64,000 bases of DNA, from positions 33,325-97,324 of the forward strand of contig CABIYE010000012.1 of NCBI GenBank assembly GCA_902362865.1. Reading direction: 5' to 3'. Positions within the stretch are counted from its first letter, which is position 1. Every line of letters begins with the position of its first letter. The notes under the pieces are model-generated. The model saw only the letters and a program-made list of their open reading frames with translations, was not told the origin of the DNA and did not search any database. Shown piece by piece: positions 45,470 through 54,622 of this stretch. A program made the position numbers and the translations under genes. The DNA comes from Clostridiaceae bacterium (lineage in GTDB: Bacteria; Bacillota; Clostridia; Lachnospirales; Lachnospiraceae).

Positions 45470-47226
45470 ATGACTTCGCTATTTGACGGCATCCAGCCAC
45501 AGATTGAACAATATATTCTGATGATTTGTTCTATTTTTGACGTAGATGTAGATATTTGCGACTCAAATTTAATTCGGATAGCGGGCACAGGAAAGAACAA
45601 CCGAAGAATTGGTAAAAAACTAACCAGTGGCCGATTATCTAAAAAGGTTATGGGAAAAAAAAGTACATCATGGCCAAAAATCCTATAGATGAAGAAACCT
45701 GCCAGGGATGTATTAACCAGAAGATATGCCCACAGTTTTGCGGCATGTGTTTCCCGTTGTTTTACGAGAATGAGATATATGGCGTTATCCATATTACTGC
45801 ACGCACAAAAGAGGCCGAAGCTGACCTGTTCCGCAGAGAAAAACAATTTGCAATGTTTATGTGTACAATATGCGATTTAATTACATTGACAATCCGGGAA
45901 CGGCAGGATAAACTTCTTCGCTCCTATCATATAGCTCTTCAGGACAAACTTATTAATGTGATTAATGATGGTGTAATGATTTTGGATGAGAACAATGAAG
46001 TTCAGTTTATCAATGACCGTTGTGCCAAGGTATTAGGTTATCGTTTGCCTCAAATCCGCTATCTGACACGAATCCGGCAATTTTCCGTCCATCCTTTAAA
46101 AACTGAAAAAGGAGAGTTAAAGGAATATCAGGTATGCATCCGAGAGACTAAGATGCGCCTTACGGGTCATACTTTCGAGGTGGATGCGGTGGACCAGGAG
46201 AAGTCTAACACAATTCTTGTTTTTTATGACATTCGTGGACTTCATGGAGATTTGGCACCGACATGGTCAAAAACGCCTTATTCTTTTAAAACGCTCATCG
46301 GCGACAGCCCTGCTTTTCATCAAGCGGTAGAACAATGCCGGGAAATATCCTACTCTCTAACCCCGGTTCTTCTGGTCGGAGAGATCGGCTGTGGCAAGGA
46401 AATGTTTGCCCGTGCAATTCACAATGAAGGAACACTTCGAAAGAATCAGTTTGTTCAAATCGCCCACGCAGGAACAGTGCGGGAGTTAGTGGAAAAGAGC
46501 GTTTTTCAGAACAATGAGTATCTTTCTGGTGAACAGGCCGTAAAAAATGATATTTTAGAGGGAAATACACTGTACATTGACGAAGTCAGTCAACTTGGTA
46601 TGGAAAATCAGCGCATACTTTGTAAGATTATTGAGAATAGCCGTAATTGCAACAACCGGGTCATTTGCGGAACTTCCAAGCCGTTGGACCAACTGAGGGA
46701 ATCCGGCGATTTTTACCCTGAACTTTATTATGCATTGGAAAACAATGCTATCATAATACCACCGCTTCGGCTGAGAGACCAGGATGTACTTCTGTTCGCC
46801 AAACATTATCTGGAAAAGGCTAACAAACGTACCCACAAGAATCTGTCATTCGGTTCGGAAATATGCACTCTCTTTTTGGAATATCGTTGGATCGGAAACA
46901 TACGGGAGGTAGAAAATACCGTAACATATATTGTGGAAAGGGCCGAGATAGATGAAGGCGAACTGACTCCGGCCCACCTGCCAGCGGCCATCTTAAAGAA
47001 ACTTACCGGCGGAAATCACAGGCATGACTATAATTTAAAGGAAGCAGAAAAAAGACTGATTATCCAGGCTCTTAATGAACTCGGCGGTCACTCTAAATCT
47101 AAGTCTCATGTAGCTGCAGAATTGGGTATCAGTACCGCTACTTTGTACCGCAAACTAAAGGAGTATGGTATTGACCAGACTTATCGATTCGATGAAAATT
47201 CGGATTATAAAAATAGAAACAGGTAA
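45470..47226 (+). pseudogene. PrdR/NtrC-like regulator with AAA+ domain, frameshifted near its N-terminus
   Basis: The first 60 or so codons (45470 on) encode a sensor start (IEQYILMICSIFDVDVDIC). Register is lost in a run of eight A at 45655-45662. With nine A the frame joins KYIMAKNPIDEETCQGC and continues as one protein of about 583 residues. Domains: Cys-rich GAF-like region (CQGCINQKICPQFCGMC), PAS (INDGVMILDENNEVQFIND), AAA+ with Walker A GEIGCGKE and Walker B LYIDEV, and a Fis-type HTH (GISTATLYRKLKEYG). GAFTGA is missing, so sigma-54 activation is unlikely. Translation could restart at 45670. Confidence 0.8.
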
Positions 47227-47281
47227 TCATAGCCACAGACCCAATGATCTGCCCCCAATCTTTGAGGGGCTGATTTCATGA

Positions 47282-47466
47282 TTAAGAGCTTGTACCTCGC
47301 AAAGACTTTACACGATAACCAACAGAAATAATTACATCTAAATTATAAAAATCAACCTCATATTTTTCCCATCAGAAGCAGTGTAGGCAAATTTTGCCCG
47401 CACTGCATTTTTACCTAGTTCACCTTCTTTAAAAAATACAACCAAACCGTATCATTTTCAAAAGTA
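47282..47466 (-). pseudogene. RhuM-family relic
   Basis: Pieces in several frames read FENDTVWL, KEGELGKNAVRAKFAYTASD and EVDFYNLDVIISVGYRVKS, all typical of RhuM/virulence-RhuM proteins. The rest of the protein is gone and at least two frameshifts are present. The frame ends RGTSS, stop, where RhuM would continue RGTQFRIWA. It is dead. Confidence 0.8.
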
Positions 47467-47482
47467 GCCGCTAGCTGAATAA

Positions 47483-47881
47483 TCCGGGGTGAAATCCATC
47501 ACCTGTCCAGCGCGTGTCAGGGCTCCCAAGGATAAGTCGAATGCTGAAGGAACGGTAGGAAACATATCTGTGGACGGAATGCTATACTCCGTTCCGTATG
47601 AATACACCGTTCCGTATGAATACATCAAAAAGAAAGTTGATGTGAAGGTAATAGATACCACGATTGAAATTTTCTACAACCATAACTGCATTGCTTCCCA
47701 TCGACGTCTGAAAGGACGCTCTGGGCAATACAGTACAATCACAGAGCATATGCCTGAAGACCACCAGAAATATCTGGAGTGGAACGGTGACTGCTTCCGT
47801 AAGTGGGCTGAGCGGATTGGTATAAATACGTACATTGCAATTAAGCAGCCAAATTCTGTTTCTTTTTTTCGCACCTATTAA
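47483..47881 (+). mobile_element. IS21-family IstA transposase remnant
   Basis: The open frame reads VRAPKDKSNAEGTVGNIS, VDGMLYSVPYEY, IKKKVDVKVIDTTIEIFYNHN, SQYSTITEHMPEDHQKYLEW-type and RKWAERIGINTY. These are C-terminal IstA blocks. The catalytic core is missing, a central block between GTVGNIS and VDGML is deleted, and an 18-bp direct duplication (47589-47606 and 47607-47624) adds an extra TVPYEY. No istB follows. Confidence 0.8.
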
Positions 47882-48177
47882 GTAATTATTAGTCGAAAAA
47901 TAATGCCGCGTAATCGGGAAATTCATACTCAGCAAGCTTCGATCCGTTCGTGCTGTAGCAACATCCAAAAGTAGCTCTGGCGTTCCTATATATCCTTTAA
48001 ACTTCCGGCAGACTATTCCTCACGCACAGCGCCCCCGGGGATGTCAAGTTATTGCCACAAAAAATATGCGGCTTTTTTGCCATGAAAATGGCTGAAAACC
48101 GCATGTTTCTGGATAGAGGATGTTATATTATTGTTACAAGATGGGTGGGAGGATGTTACGTCAATGTTATAAATCAA
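47882..48177. other. gene-free stretch with a long hairpin, likely IS end debris
   Basis: 48066-48104 forms ATGCGG...GCCAT-GAAA-ATGGC...CCGCAT with matched A/T tracts in the arms. Next to it are repeated GTTA/ATTGTTAC words (TTATATTATTGTTAC, GTTACGTCAATGTTAT). Both look like the multiple terminal repeats of IS21-type elements. I see no gene. Confidence 0.45.
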
Positions 48178-49068
48178 TTATTGATCACCGCATTCATCTT
48201 TCCCATATTTCTTCAATTCTTCCATTAATTTCCATAGATTGCAACCAATATTATCTATCAGTTCATCTTCATTTGATGCAAATTTTTTTGCTTGTTCAAT
48301 CGCTCGATCAATATTGGGCATGTACTGTTTGACAAACCTAATACCACTTTTTCCATGATGTCCTCTTTCAGATACAGCTTTACTCACAAATGTATGCTGT
48401 TCCGAGACTTTGGGATTTTGTTTTATTATCTCTAATTCTTCTCCAAATTCTTGAAATATATCTGCCAAGTGCATTAACAACCAAAACTCGAAACAAGGAT
48501 TTGCAATATAACATTTGTACCCATTATCTCTACAATGCTTTATACAATCAACCATATTGGCTTCTGAATGCGTTTGTGTATCTCTATCTATTAACACCGC
48601 AAATTCATCCAATTCTTTATTATACTTTCTCAAATATTTCCTGTAGTTGATATCATAACCAATCTTTTTAAGTTCCGTAACAAATAAGTTCCGTTGTTTT
48701 TTAGGAATTTGACTTGGATTTTCTAAATATTTCTTTATAAACTCTAAGCTATATTGCTCTTTAAATTGTTCAGATATCTCTTTCAAAATATCATCCTCAT
48801 TCTGTTCACGAAGCCTGATATACTCTTCCAAGAGTTCAAGGACCTGCTGCGGTGCACTATTGGTATCTTTCTTTCCTCTCCGTAAAACCTCTACATCCAC
48901 CTTTGCATTTATTCCAATCTTTTCTCTGTTTTTTGACACACCATCAAAGTATTCTTTCTCTGTGGCATTTCCCTCTACAGATAAAAAAATTCTTTTTTCC
49001 GGTAGAATTTTTTGTTTTTCATCTTCTCGATCGTATACTGTAGATGTAAGCCTATAACGATTAATCAT
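48178..49068 (-). CDS. RloB-family protein (AbiLii-like)
   Basis: 296 residues. Family features: KRIFLSVEGNATEKEYFDGV near the start (a Toprim-like acidic Glu), DEFAVLIDRDTQTHS in the middle, and CYIANPCFEFWLLMHLAD. RloB proteins are thought to be nucleases related to the Toprim fold. It overlaps the ATPase gene by 8 nt, forming a two-gene operon. The pair matches the AbiL phage-exclusion layout (AbiLi ATPase plus AbiLii RloB). Confidence 0.85.
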   Translation of the reverse strand: MINRYRLTSTVYDREDEKQKILPEKRIFLSVEGNATEKEYFDGVSKNREKIGINAKVDVEVLRRGKKDTNSAPQQVLELLEEYIRLREQNEDDILKEISEQFKEQYSLEFIKKYLENPSQIPKKQRNLFVTELKKIGYDINYRKYLRKYNKELDEFAVLIDRDTQTHSEANMVDCIKHCRDNGYKCYIANPCFEFWLLMHLADIFQEFGEELEIIKQNPKVSEQHTFVSKAVSERGHHGKSGIRFVKQYMPNIDRAIEQAKKFASNEDELIDNIGCNLWKLMEELKKYGKDECGDQ

Positions 49069-50434
49069 TCATTTCCTCCCAAATCTCTTCATCAAATACC
49101 GGTACAGCATCATAACGTCCTAATAAGTATTCTTTATCAATTTTTTTATCATATCGTTCTTTGTACCGATTCAGAGAATAAATTTGAGAACTATGATCTT
49201 CTAATCGTTTTATAAACCATATCTCATCTTGTCTAACCAAATCCAAATCCAATAAATTTGAATCATGTGTTGTTGCAATTATTTGACAATCCGCTTCTTC
49301 TGTAAGAGTATAAAAAAGTTCTAGAAATCTTCTAGTAAGATTGGTGTGAAGGCTTCTATCGATTTCATCTATAAAAATAACCCTATTTCCTTGATGTTCA
49401 TAAAATAATGGTATCAAATCAAACAATCTTTGAGTTCCATCCGATTCGTCCGCATATTCAAAAAGATCTTGTGCATTTCCGTGATTTTGCATCATTTTTG
49501 TTGTAATGATATTACCTTCCTCATCTTTTCGCAAAGAATACACTTGATTGTTCACTTTAAACATAACAGGATCATCTTCTATATCATTAGAGATTCTAAT
49601 TTTTAATTTTTCTGCATGTTCCTTAGGAATACCTTCAAAAATTCTATCAAATTCCATTTCTCCCAGCTTAGACTCAACTGATTCAATACCTGTATCAAAA
49701 TATTTTAATATGCCAGAAAAAAACACTCGTATTTCTTCCTTTTCAACCAATTGATTTAAACCACTATATTGGCTTGTTGGGAACAAAATAATAATACTTT
49801 GAAACCACTCATAAACATCCCTAATTTCTCTGAGGACTCCACTGTTTTCGTTACTTCTTTCCGCAACATCACTTAAAACACTTTTTTTCTTCATAGATGG
49901 TGATATGTTTTTTCCGAATACATCTAGAAATATTTCCCACTTTATTTTTTCCGCTTCACTTCTATGCTTTACTTCGCTAAAAGTAAAATTAATGCCTTTT
50001 TCATCAATATCTCTATTAAAAATACAAGTTTCGGAACCATTTTTTTCAATTCGTACAAGCCACTCTGAAAGAATTTCTTTTGTTGCATACGAAATTGCAA
50101 TTCCATAGGAATACTCTTTTCTCGATTGTGTAATTAATCTATACTCAAATACTCCTGGCTGCTTATATCCATCACTACTAATCCTAAAATATTTCCTGTT
50201 TAAGTCTACTTCCTCAAGACCGTCTAATATTATATCTCTAGAATAATCAATTGCTTTAATAAAATTGCTCTTACCACCCGCATTTGCGCCATAAATAAGT
50301 CCCGTTTTTAAAATCTTTTTTCCATTTCCACTTAAAATATGTTCTTTATGTCTAGCAACTTTTGATGCCATCATAGACATAGTCTGTGGATCCTTAAAAG
50401 ATAAGAAATTACTTACAGAAAATCCTATAAACAT
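49061..50434 (-). CDS. AAA ATPase of the RloA/AbiLi type
   Basis: 457 residues. Walker A GANAGGKSN (about 50-58), signature-like SDGTQRLFDLIPLFYEH, Walker B VIFIDEIDRSLH, and the H-loop IIATTHDSNLLD. This is an ABC/OLD-type ATPase with a split head. It pairs with RloB downstream as an ATPase-effector system against phage. It has its own strong promoter (50474-50503). Confidence 0.88.
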   Translation of the reverse strand: MFIGFSVSNFLSFKDPQTMSMMASKVARHKEHILSGNGKKILKTGLIYGANAGGKSNFIKAIDYSRDIILDGLEEVDLNRKYFRISSDGYKQPGVFEYRLITQSRKEYSYGIAISYATKEILSEWLVRIEKNGSETCIFNRDIDEKGINFTFSEVKHRSEAEKIKWEIFLDVFGKNISPSMKKKSVLSDVAERSNENSGVLREIRDVYEWFQSIIILFPTSQYSGLNQLVEKEEIRVFFSGILKYFDTGIESVESKLGEMEFDRIFEGIPKEHAEKLKIRISNDIEDDPVMFKVNNQVYSLRKDEEGNIITTKMMQNHGNAQDLFEYADESDGTQRLFDLIPLFYEHQGNRVIFIDEIDRSLHTNLTRRFLELFYTLTEEADCQIIATTHDSNLLDLDLVRQDEIWFIKRLEDHSSQIYSLNRYKERYDKKIDKEYLLGRYDAVPVFDEEIWEEMND

Positions 50435-50473
50435 ATTTTTCTACTCACTTTCATTTTTATTTATATTATGGTT

Positions 50474-50503
50474 ATTATATTGTGATTTATTCTCTTTTGT
50501 CAA
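50474..50503 (-). promoter_or_regulatory. promoter of the RloA-RloB operon
   Basis: On the minus strand TTGACA (50498-50503), 18 nt, TATAAT (50474-50479), about 40 nt upstream of the ATPase ATG. Confidence 0.8.
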
Positions 50504-50565
50504 TGCTTTTTCTTTTCAAGTTTTTATTTATTTAGTAATTTCATGTGATTTTTTCTCTTTTTCTA

Positions 50566-50594
50566 TTGACTTTACATTTAACTTATGATATCTT
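50566..50594 (+). promoter_or_regulatory. promoter of the CIRCE-controlled small genes
   Basis: TTGACT (50566-50571), 17 nt, TATCTT (50589-50594). The start is expected near 50601, just before the CIRCE element. Confidence 0.7.
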
Positions 50595-50607
50595 GTATTC
50601 ACAGGGG

Positions 50608-50634
50608 TTAGCACTCTTTTTTATAAAGTGCTAA
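50608..50634 (+). promoter_or_regulatory. CIRCE operator (HrcA site)
   Basis: TTAGCACTC-N9-AAGTGCTAA. It differs from the classical TTAGCACTC-N9-GAGTGCTAA by one base and lies just downstream of a -10 box, where HrcA represses groESL and dnaK operons. Neither groESL nor dnaK is here. Confidence 0.85.
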
Positions 50635-50808
50635 TAGATAAAGGTAAAAAAAGATGGCCTCTCGACCACCTTTCATTCTGAATCTGCAATATACAAATTC
50701 AACATAGCACTTGAATCATAACATATATTCGCAGAGAGTTCAACAGAAATGTGCTGATTTTAATAGCATTTTACCTTTCCCAATTTTTGAGAAAGGAGGA
50801 ACTCACCC

Positions 50809-51066
50809 ATGTCATTCGATGGAGCTCTCATTAAAGAACAAGGCGTCACTTTTGCAATAGTTATTGTTAAGCCTAGCGTCCTTACCAGTGCAGACAAAGA
50901 ATCAATCCGTCAAAATTTTTCTCAATATTTCGGATATGTTCCAACAATTCTTATGGCACAAAATAGCCGAGGCATTCCCACCTATGATGGTCGGAGAGAT
51001 ATCGTAAAGTTTCTTTCCCATATACATCCATCCAGAATTCCTTGGAAACACTATACTGTTAATTGA
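50809..51066 (+). CDS. 85-residue protein of unknown function under CIRCE control
   Basis: It begins MSFDGALIKEQGVTFAIVIV and ends HIHPSRIPWKHYTVN, with LMAQNSRGIPTYDGRRDIVKF (two segments) between. AGAAAGGAGG lies 10 nt before the ATG. It has no membrane segment or known motif that I recognise. It is 16 nt before the DUF2188 gene. The leader from the promoter is about 200 nt long. Confidence 0.75.
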   Translation: MSFDGALIKEQGVTFAIVIVKPSVLTSADKESIRQNFSQYFGYVPTILMAQNSRGIPTYDGRRDIVKFLSHIHPSRIPWKHYTVN

Positions 51067-51082
51067 TAGAAAGGACAATACT

Positions 51083-51310
51083 ATGGCAAACCAACATGTA
51101 GTTCCCAATAATGGGCAATGGCAAGTAAAACGTGAAAATGCAGACCGTGCAACCAAAACTTTCAATACGCAAAAAGAAGCGATTGAATACGGCAAAGATA
51201 TTGCAATGCGACAGCAATCAGAATTAATCATCCATGACCGCCACGGTCGCATTCGTGATAAAGACAGTTATGGAAATGACCCTTGTCCCCCAAAAGACAC
51301 TCGTTTCTAA
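51083..51310 (+). CDS. DUF2188 domain protein
   Basis: 75 residues, nearly all DUF2188: QHVVPNNGQWQVKRENADRAT, then FNTQKEAIEYGKDIAMRQQSEL and IIHDRHGRIRDKDSYG. These small proteins pair a strand-rich N-terminus with an acid helix. The role is unknown. It shares the CIRCE promoter and ends at a strong terminator. Confidence 0.85.
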   Translation: MANQHVVPNNGQWQVKRENADRATKTFNTQKEAIEYGKDIAMRQQSELIIHDRHGRIRDKDSYGNDPCPPKDTRF

Positions 51311-51327
51311 CTAAATCACTTTAAGTC

Positions 51328-51363
51328 AAAAAGCGATATTGAATTTGTTCAGTATCGCTTTTT
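51328..51363 (+). terminator. intrinsic terminator of the CIRCE operon
   Basis: AAAAAGCGATATTGAA and TTCAGTATCGCTTTTT pair (one G-T), loop TTTG, T-tract. Confidence 0.85.
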
Positions 51364-51417
51364 AATATTTTTTTAATTTATTGTATTACTACCCTAACCA
51401 CAAATTCAGCTATTAAA

Positions 51418-52980
51418 TTACATTTTGTCTTTCCACTTCGTTTCCATCCTCCCATCATCATGCACATACACTCCTTCTACATACTCCTCCAACATCTCCC
51501 GTGCCAGCTTCTCATAACCGAGATATTCTACCATCTGTTCCACCGGAATATTCTTTTTCAGCAGGACCTCTTCCTCATTTCTTACAAGAGCTTCTAATTC
51601 CTGAATTCGTTTCTGTAACTGTTCTTTTGCCAGTTCTATCTGCCCTCTGGCATCCTGAAACTGCTTTTGATCCAGTTTACCTTCATGGAACTCTTCGTAA
51701 TTCTGTAGGTGTTGTCTTTTGAGCTGCGCCTGTTTTTCTTTACAATCAGTGATTTCGCCCTGATACGTCCGTATCAGATTCTGATATTTCTGACGCAAGG
51801 AAGCATCCATCTGTTCCTGACTGATCATTTCCTGTAAATGTGCTTTTATTTCACTTAGAATAAAGACCTCCAAAATTTTGTTATCTGCTTTTCCGGCAAA
51901 ACAGCCTGTATCTTCTTTCCCTTTGCTGTATGCGCAACTGTAAAGTATATGTCCATGCTGTTCCTTGCTCCCTGAAAGATTTCTTCCACAGTTTCCGCAT
52001 TTCAGAAATCCACTGAAGATAGAAGTACTCTTAGCAAATTTGCTTTTTCTGGAATGGCGCAGTTGAAGACTCTGGGCTTTCTCAAATTCTTCTTTTGATA
52101 CAATTGGTTCATGATGGTTTTCCAGCACTTTCCACTGGTCTTTTGGAATGGGAACTTCCTTTCCGGTTCCCGGATCCGGAATCTTCGTTTTTCCGTAAAC
52201 CATGCATCCAATATAGTTTTTATCATTAATGATTTTCCTGACCATATCAGCCGTCCATTGAAGGTCTTTCGATGCCGCTTTCCGGCGATCCACTTTCTGG
52301 CGGCTGCTCATAGACTGAAGCGGTGTAGGAATACTTTCCACATTAAAAACCCGACAGATTTCTGTTTTAGAATAACGTTGATTTGTCAATTCAAATACTC
52401 TCCGTATTACCTTTGCTTCATCTTCCACAATTTGAAGTTTTGTCTTATCATCTGGATTTCTTCGGTAACCATATGGGGCAGAGCCACAGCAGTATTCACC
52501 CAGATTTCTTCTGGTACTGACGGCGGCTTTCACTTTCACTGACTGATCTTTTACATAAAAATCTGCAATCAACCCTTTGAACTGGACTTCAATATCAGAG
52601 CTTTTCCCTCTATAATCCAGAGAATCGTAATGGTCCGAGACTGAAATAAAACGGATACCCATAAAGGGAAAAACCTGTTCCAGATATGTTCCCATTTCAA
52701 TATAATTTCTGGAAAATCTGGAAAAGTCCTTTACCACAATGCACTGCACCCGATTTTGTCTGACAAGCTGCAGTACCTGCTGCATTGCAGGTCGTTCCAT
52801 GCTGGCACCGGAATATCCATCATCATAAAATTCTTGATAGGGCATAGCTAACAGTTCCGGAATCGCTGAAATGTAATCTTTGATTAACAACCTCTGATTT
52901 GTGATACTGTTACTTTCATTGTCTGTATCGTCTTCCATAGAAAGACGGTAATACCCGATGAGCAATCTGTTATCTGTCAT
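51418..52980 (-). CDS. large serine recombinase 1 of 3
   Basis: 520 residues. Catalytic Ser14 is in IGYYRLS. The resolvase domain includes DGYSGASMERPAMQQ and IVVKDFSRFSRNYIEMG. A Recombinase domain follows, then the zinc ribbon CGNCGRNLSG with a later CAYSKGKEDTGC, and a coiled coil (KQAQLKRQHLQNYEEF). Its start overlaps the second recombinase by 11 nt. It is the last gene of the recombinase operon. Confidence 0.95.
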   Translation of the reverse strand: MTDNRLLIGYYRLSMEDDTDNESNSITNQRLLIKDYISAIPELLAMPYQEFYDDGYSGASMERPAMQQVLQLVRQNRVQCIVVKDFSRFSRNYIEMGTYLEQVFPFMGIRFISVSDHYDSLDYRGKSSDIEVQFKGLIADFYVKDQSVKVKAAVSTRRNLGEYCCGSAPYGYRRNPDDKTKLQIVEDEAKVIRRVFELTNQRYSKTEICRVFNVESIPTPLQSMSSRQKVDRRKAASKDLQWTADMVRKIINDKNYIGCMVYGKTKIPDPGTGKEVPIPKDQWKVLENHHEPIVSKEEFEKAQSLQLRHSRKSKFAKSTSIFSGFLKCGNCGRNLSGSKEQHGHILYSCAYSKGKEDTGCFAGKADNKILEVFILSEIKAHLQEMISQEQMDASLRQKYQNLIRTYQGEITDCKEKQAQLKRQHLQNYEEFHEGKLDQKQFQDARGQIELAKEQLQKRIQELEALVRNEEEVLLKKNIPVEQMVEYLGYEKLAREMLEEYVEGVYVHDDGRMETKWKDKM

Positions 52981-54622
52981 CTGCCATCACCCCCTGAAAT
53001 TTAAAAACGATTTCCAAATGTCCATCTCCGTACAGCGAGATGCGCTCTATCAATGCTTCAACCAGTTCAGCGTTCAGTCGGGAAGTTCCTTCCAGTTCCA
53101 ACAGACTTCTAAGGAATTTTGCCTCTTCTTTCTGCTGTTTCTGCAGCATATGTATTTTCTGTTCCAACGTCTTTCTTCGTCCTTGGAAAAATGTTTCCCA
53201 TTCGCTGCATTCTTTTTTGGCATCAAGGTATGCTCGTAAAGAAACCTTTCCTTCCTTATACATCAGAAAACTCTGAAACGATTGATCTGATATCTTCTGA
53301 TAATCTGTTTCCATTTTATCCAGTTCTTTGCGAATAATAGCAAGCTGGTCTTCCAGGACTGATCTGCTGATTGCGGTCATATCCTTTTTCTTTATTTTCA
53401 AAAACTGCAACTGTCTTGAAAGCTCGGAACGGACAATTTTTTGCAGCTTATCTTCGGAAATATTCTTTGTCTGGCACCTTCTTTCATCCTTATAACGGCT
53501 TGCCTGACAAAAATACTCCACATGCTCTCTGGCTCTACACGTCGTCATTTTTCTCCCACAATCACCACAGTAAAACACATTATAGAATGCCCTGTCTTTT
53601 TTATCCCATCCGACATAGCTTCTTGCTTCTTTCGCAGCCTTTAGCCGGATTTGTGCCTTATCAAACATATCTCTGCTGATAATCGGCTCATGCGCTTCGG
53701 GAGAGATAATCCACTCCCTTTCATCCACAAGATCACACCATTTCTCTCCTCTAGAAAACCGGGATTTATACTTATGCTGTACCAGATCTCCATAATAATT
53801 ATTTCTGGTAAGCACCGCCCGGATAGAAGAATTTCCCCATTGATGAAGCACTTCTCCATCCTGGCAGTACACATGATGATATCGGTTATAATCGGATATC
53901 CGATGAACACCATTCTCAAAAAGCCCGTCAATAATCCGATTGATAGGCATACCGTCTGTATATTGTTCAAATATTCTTCGCACAATTTCTGCAGTTTCCG
54001 GATCAATGACAAGTTTTCGGATTCCGTTTTCATTTACAGAATGATATCCATAAGGAGCCATACCTCCTACATAACTCCCATTCTTTTGGCAAGCCCGTTT
54101 GGAAGCACAGCATTTTGCAGAAATATCTTTTGCATATGCATCATTAACAAGGTTTTTGATATTCATAGATAATTCCTGACTGTCAGCATCTTTTGCAAAA
54201 GAATCGTAATGGTCACACACAGAAATAAACCGTACTTTCAAAAATGGAAAAATCTTCTCCAGATAATCTCCAGTTTCAATATAGTTTCTTCCAAATCTGG
54301 AAAAATCTTTGACAATAATACAGTTAATTTGTCCTGCACGAATATCACTCATCAACCTTTCAAAACCAGGTCTTTCGAAATTTGTCCCCGTTTTTCCAAG
54401 ATCTGTATAAACATCATACAGCACAAGTTCTGAATTTCTGTCGGCATTTTCATTCTGATGCCGAATAAATTCTTTCAACATTTCCACCTGTGTTTCAATC
54501 GATTCTGATTTTTTATCATCATGATCCACGGATAATCTGGCATAAATAGCTGTTTTATAGACTGACAACCGTGGGTATTCCAACTTTCGTCCATTCAGAT
54601 ATCGTTTTGCTGTTCTTGCCAT
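52970..54622 (-). CDS. large serine recombinase 2 of 3
   Basis: 550 residues with an N-terminal extension of about 20 residues. Catalytic Ser31 is in YARLSVDHDD. It has the usual FERPGFERLMSDIRAGQ and IVKDFSRFGRNYIETG segments. The zinc ribbon is CGDCGRKMTTCRAREHVEYFC (Cys spacing shown in two parts), then a coiled coil. It begins directly after the third recombinase (54623), so all three are co-transcribed. Confidence 0.95.
   Translation of the reverse strand: MARTAKRYLNGRKLEYPRLSVYKTAIYARLSVDHDDKKSESIETQVEMLKEFIRHQNENADRNSELVLYDVYTDLGKTGTNFERPGFERLMSDIRAGQINCIIVKDFSRFGRNYIETGDYLEKIFPFLKVRFISVCDHYDSFAKDADSQELSMNIKNLVNDAYAKDISAKCCASKRACQKNGSYVGGMAPYGYHSVNENGIRKLVIDPETAEIVRRIFEQYTDGMPINRIIDGLFENGVHRISDYNRYHHVYCQDGEVLHQWGNSSIRAVLTRNNYYGDLVQHKYKSRFSRGEKWCDLVDEREWIISPEAHEPIISRDMFDKAQIRLKAAKEARSYVGWDKKDRAFYNVFYCGDCGRKMTTCRAREHVEYFCQASRYKDERRCQTKNISEDKLQKIVRSELSRQLQFLKIKKKDMTAISRSVLEDQLAIIRKELDKMETDYQKISDQSFQSFLMYKEGKVSLRAYLDAKKECSEWETFFQGRRKTLEQKIHMLQKQQKEEAKFLRSLLELEGTSRLNAELVEALIERISLYGDGHLEIVFKFQGVMADDR

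Noticed and set aside
47582..47968. Minus-strand frame beginning MDVATARTDRSLLSMN
   Set aside because: It runs opposite the clear IstA blocks and has no SD or family match; treated as a shadow within IS debris.
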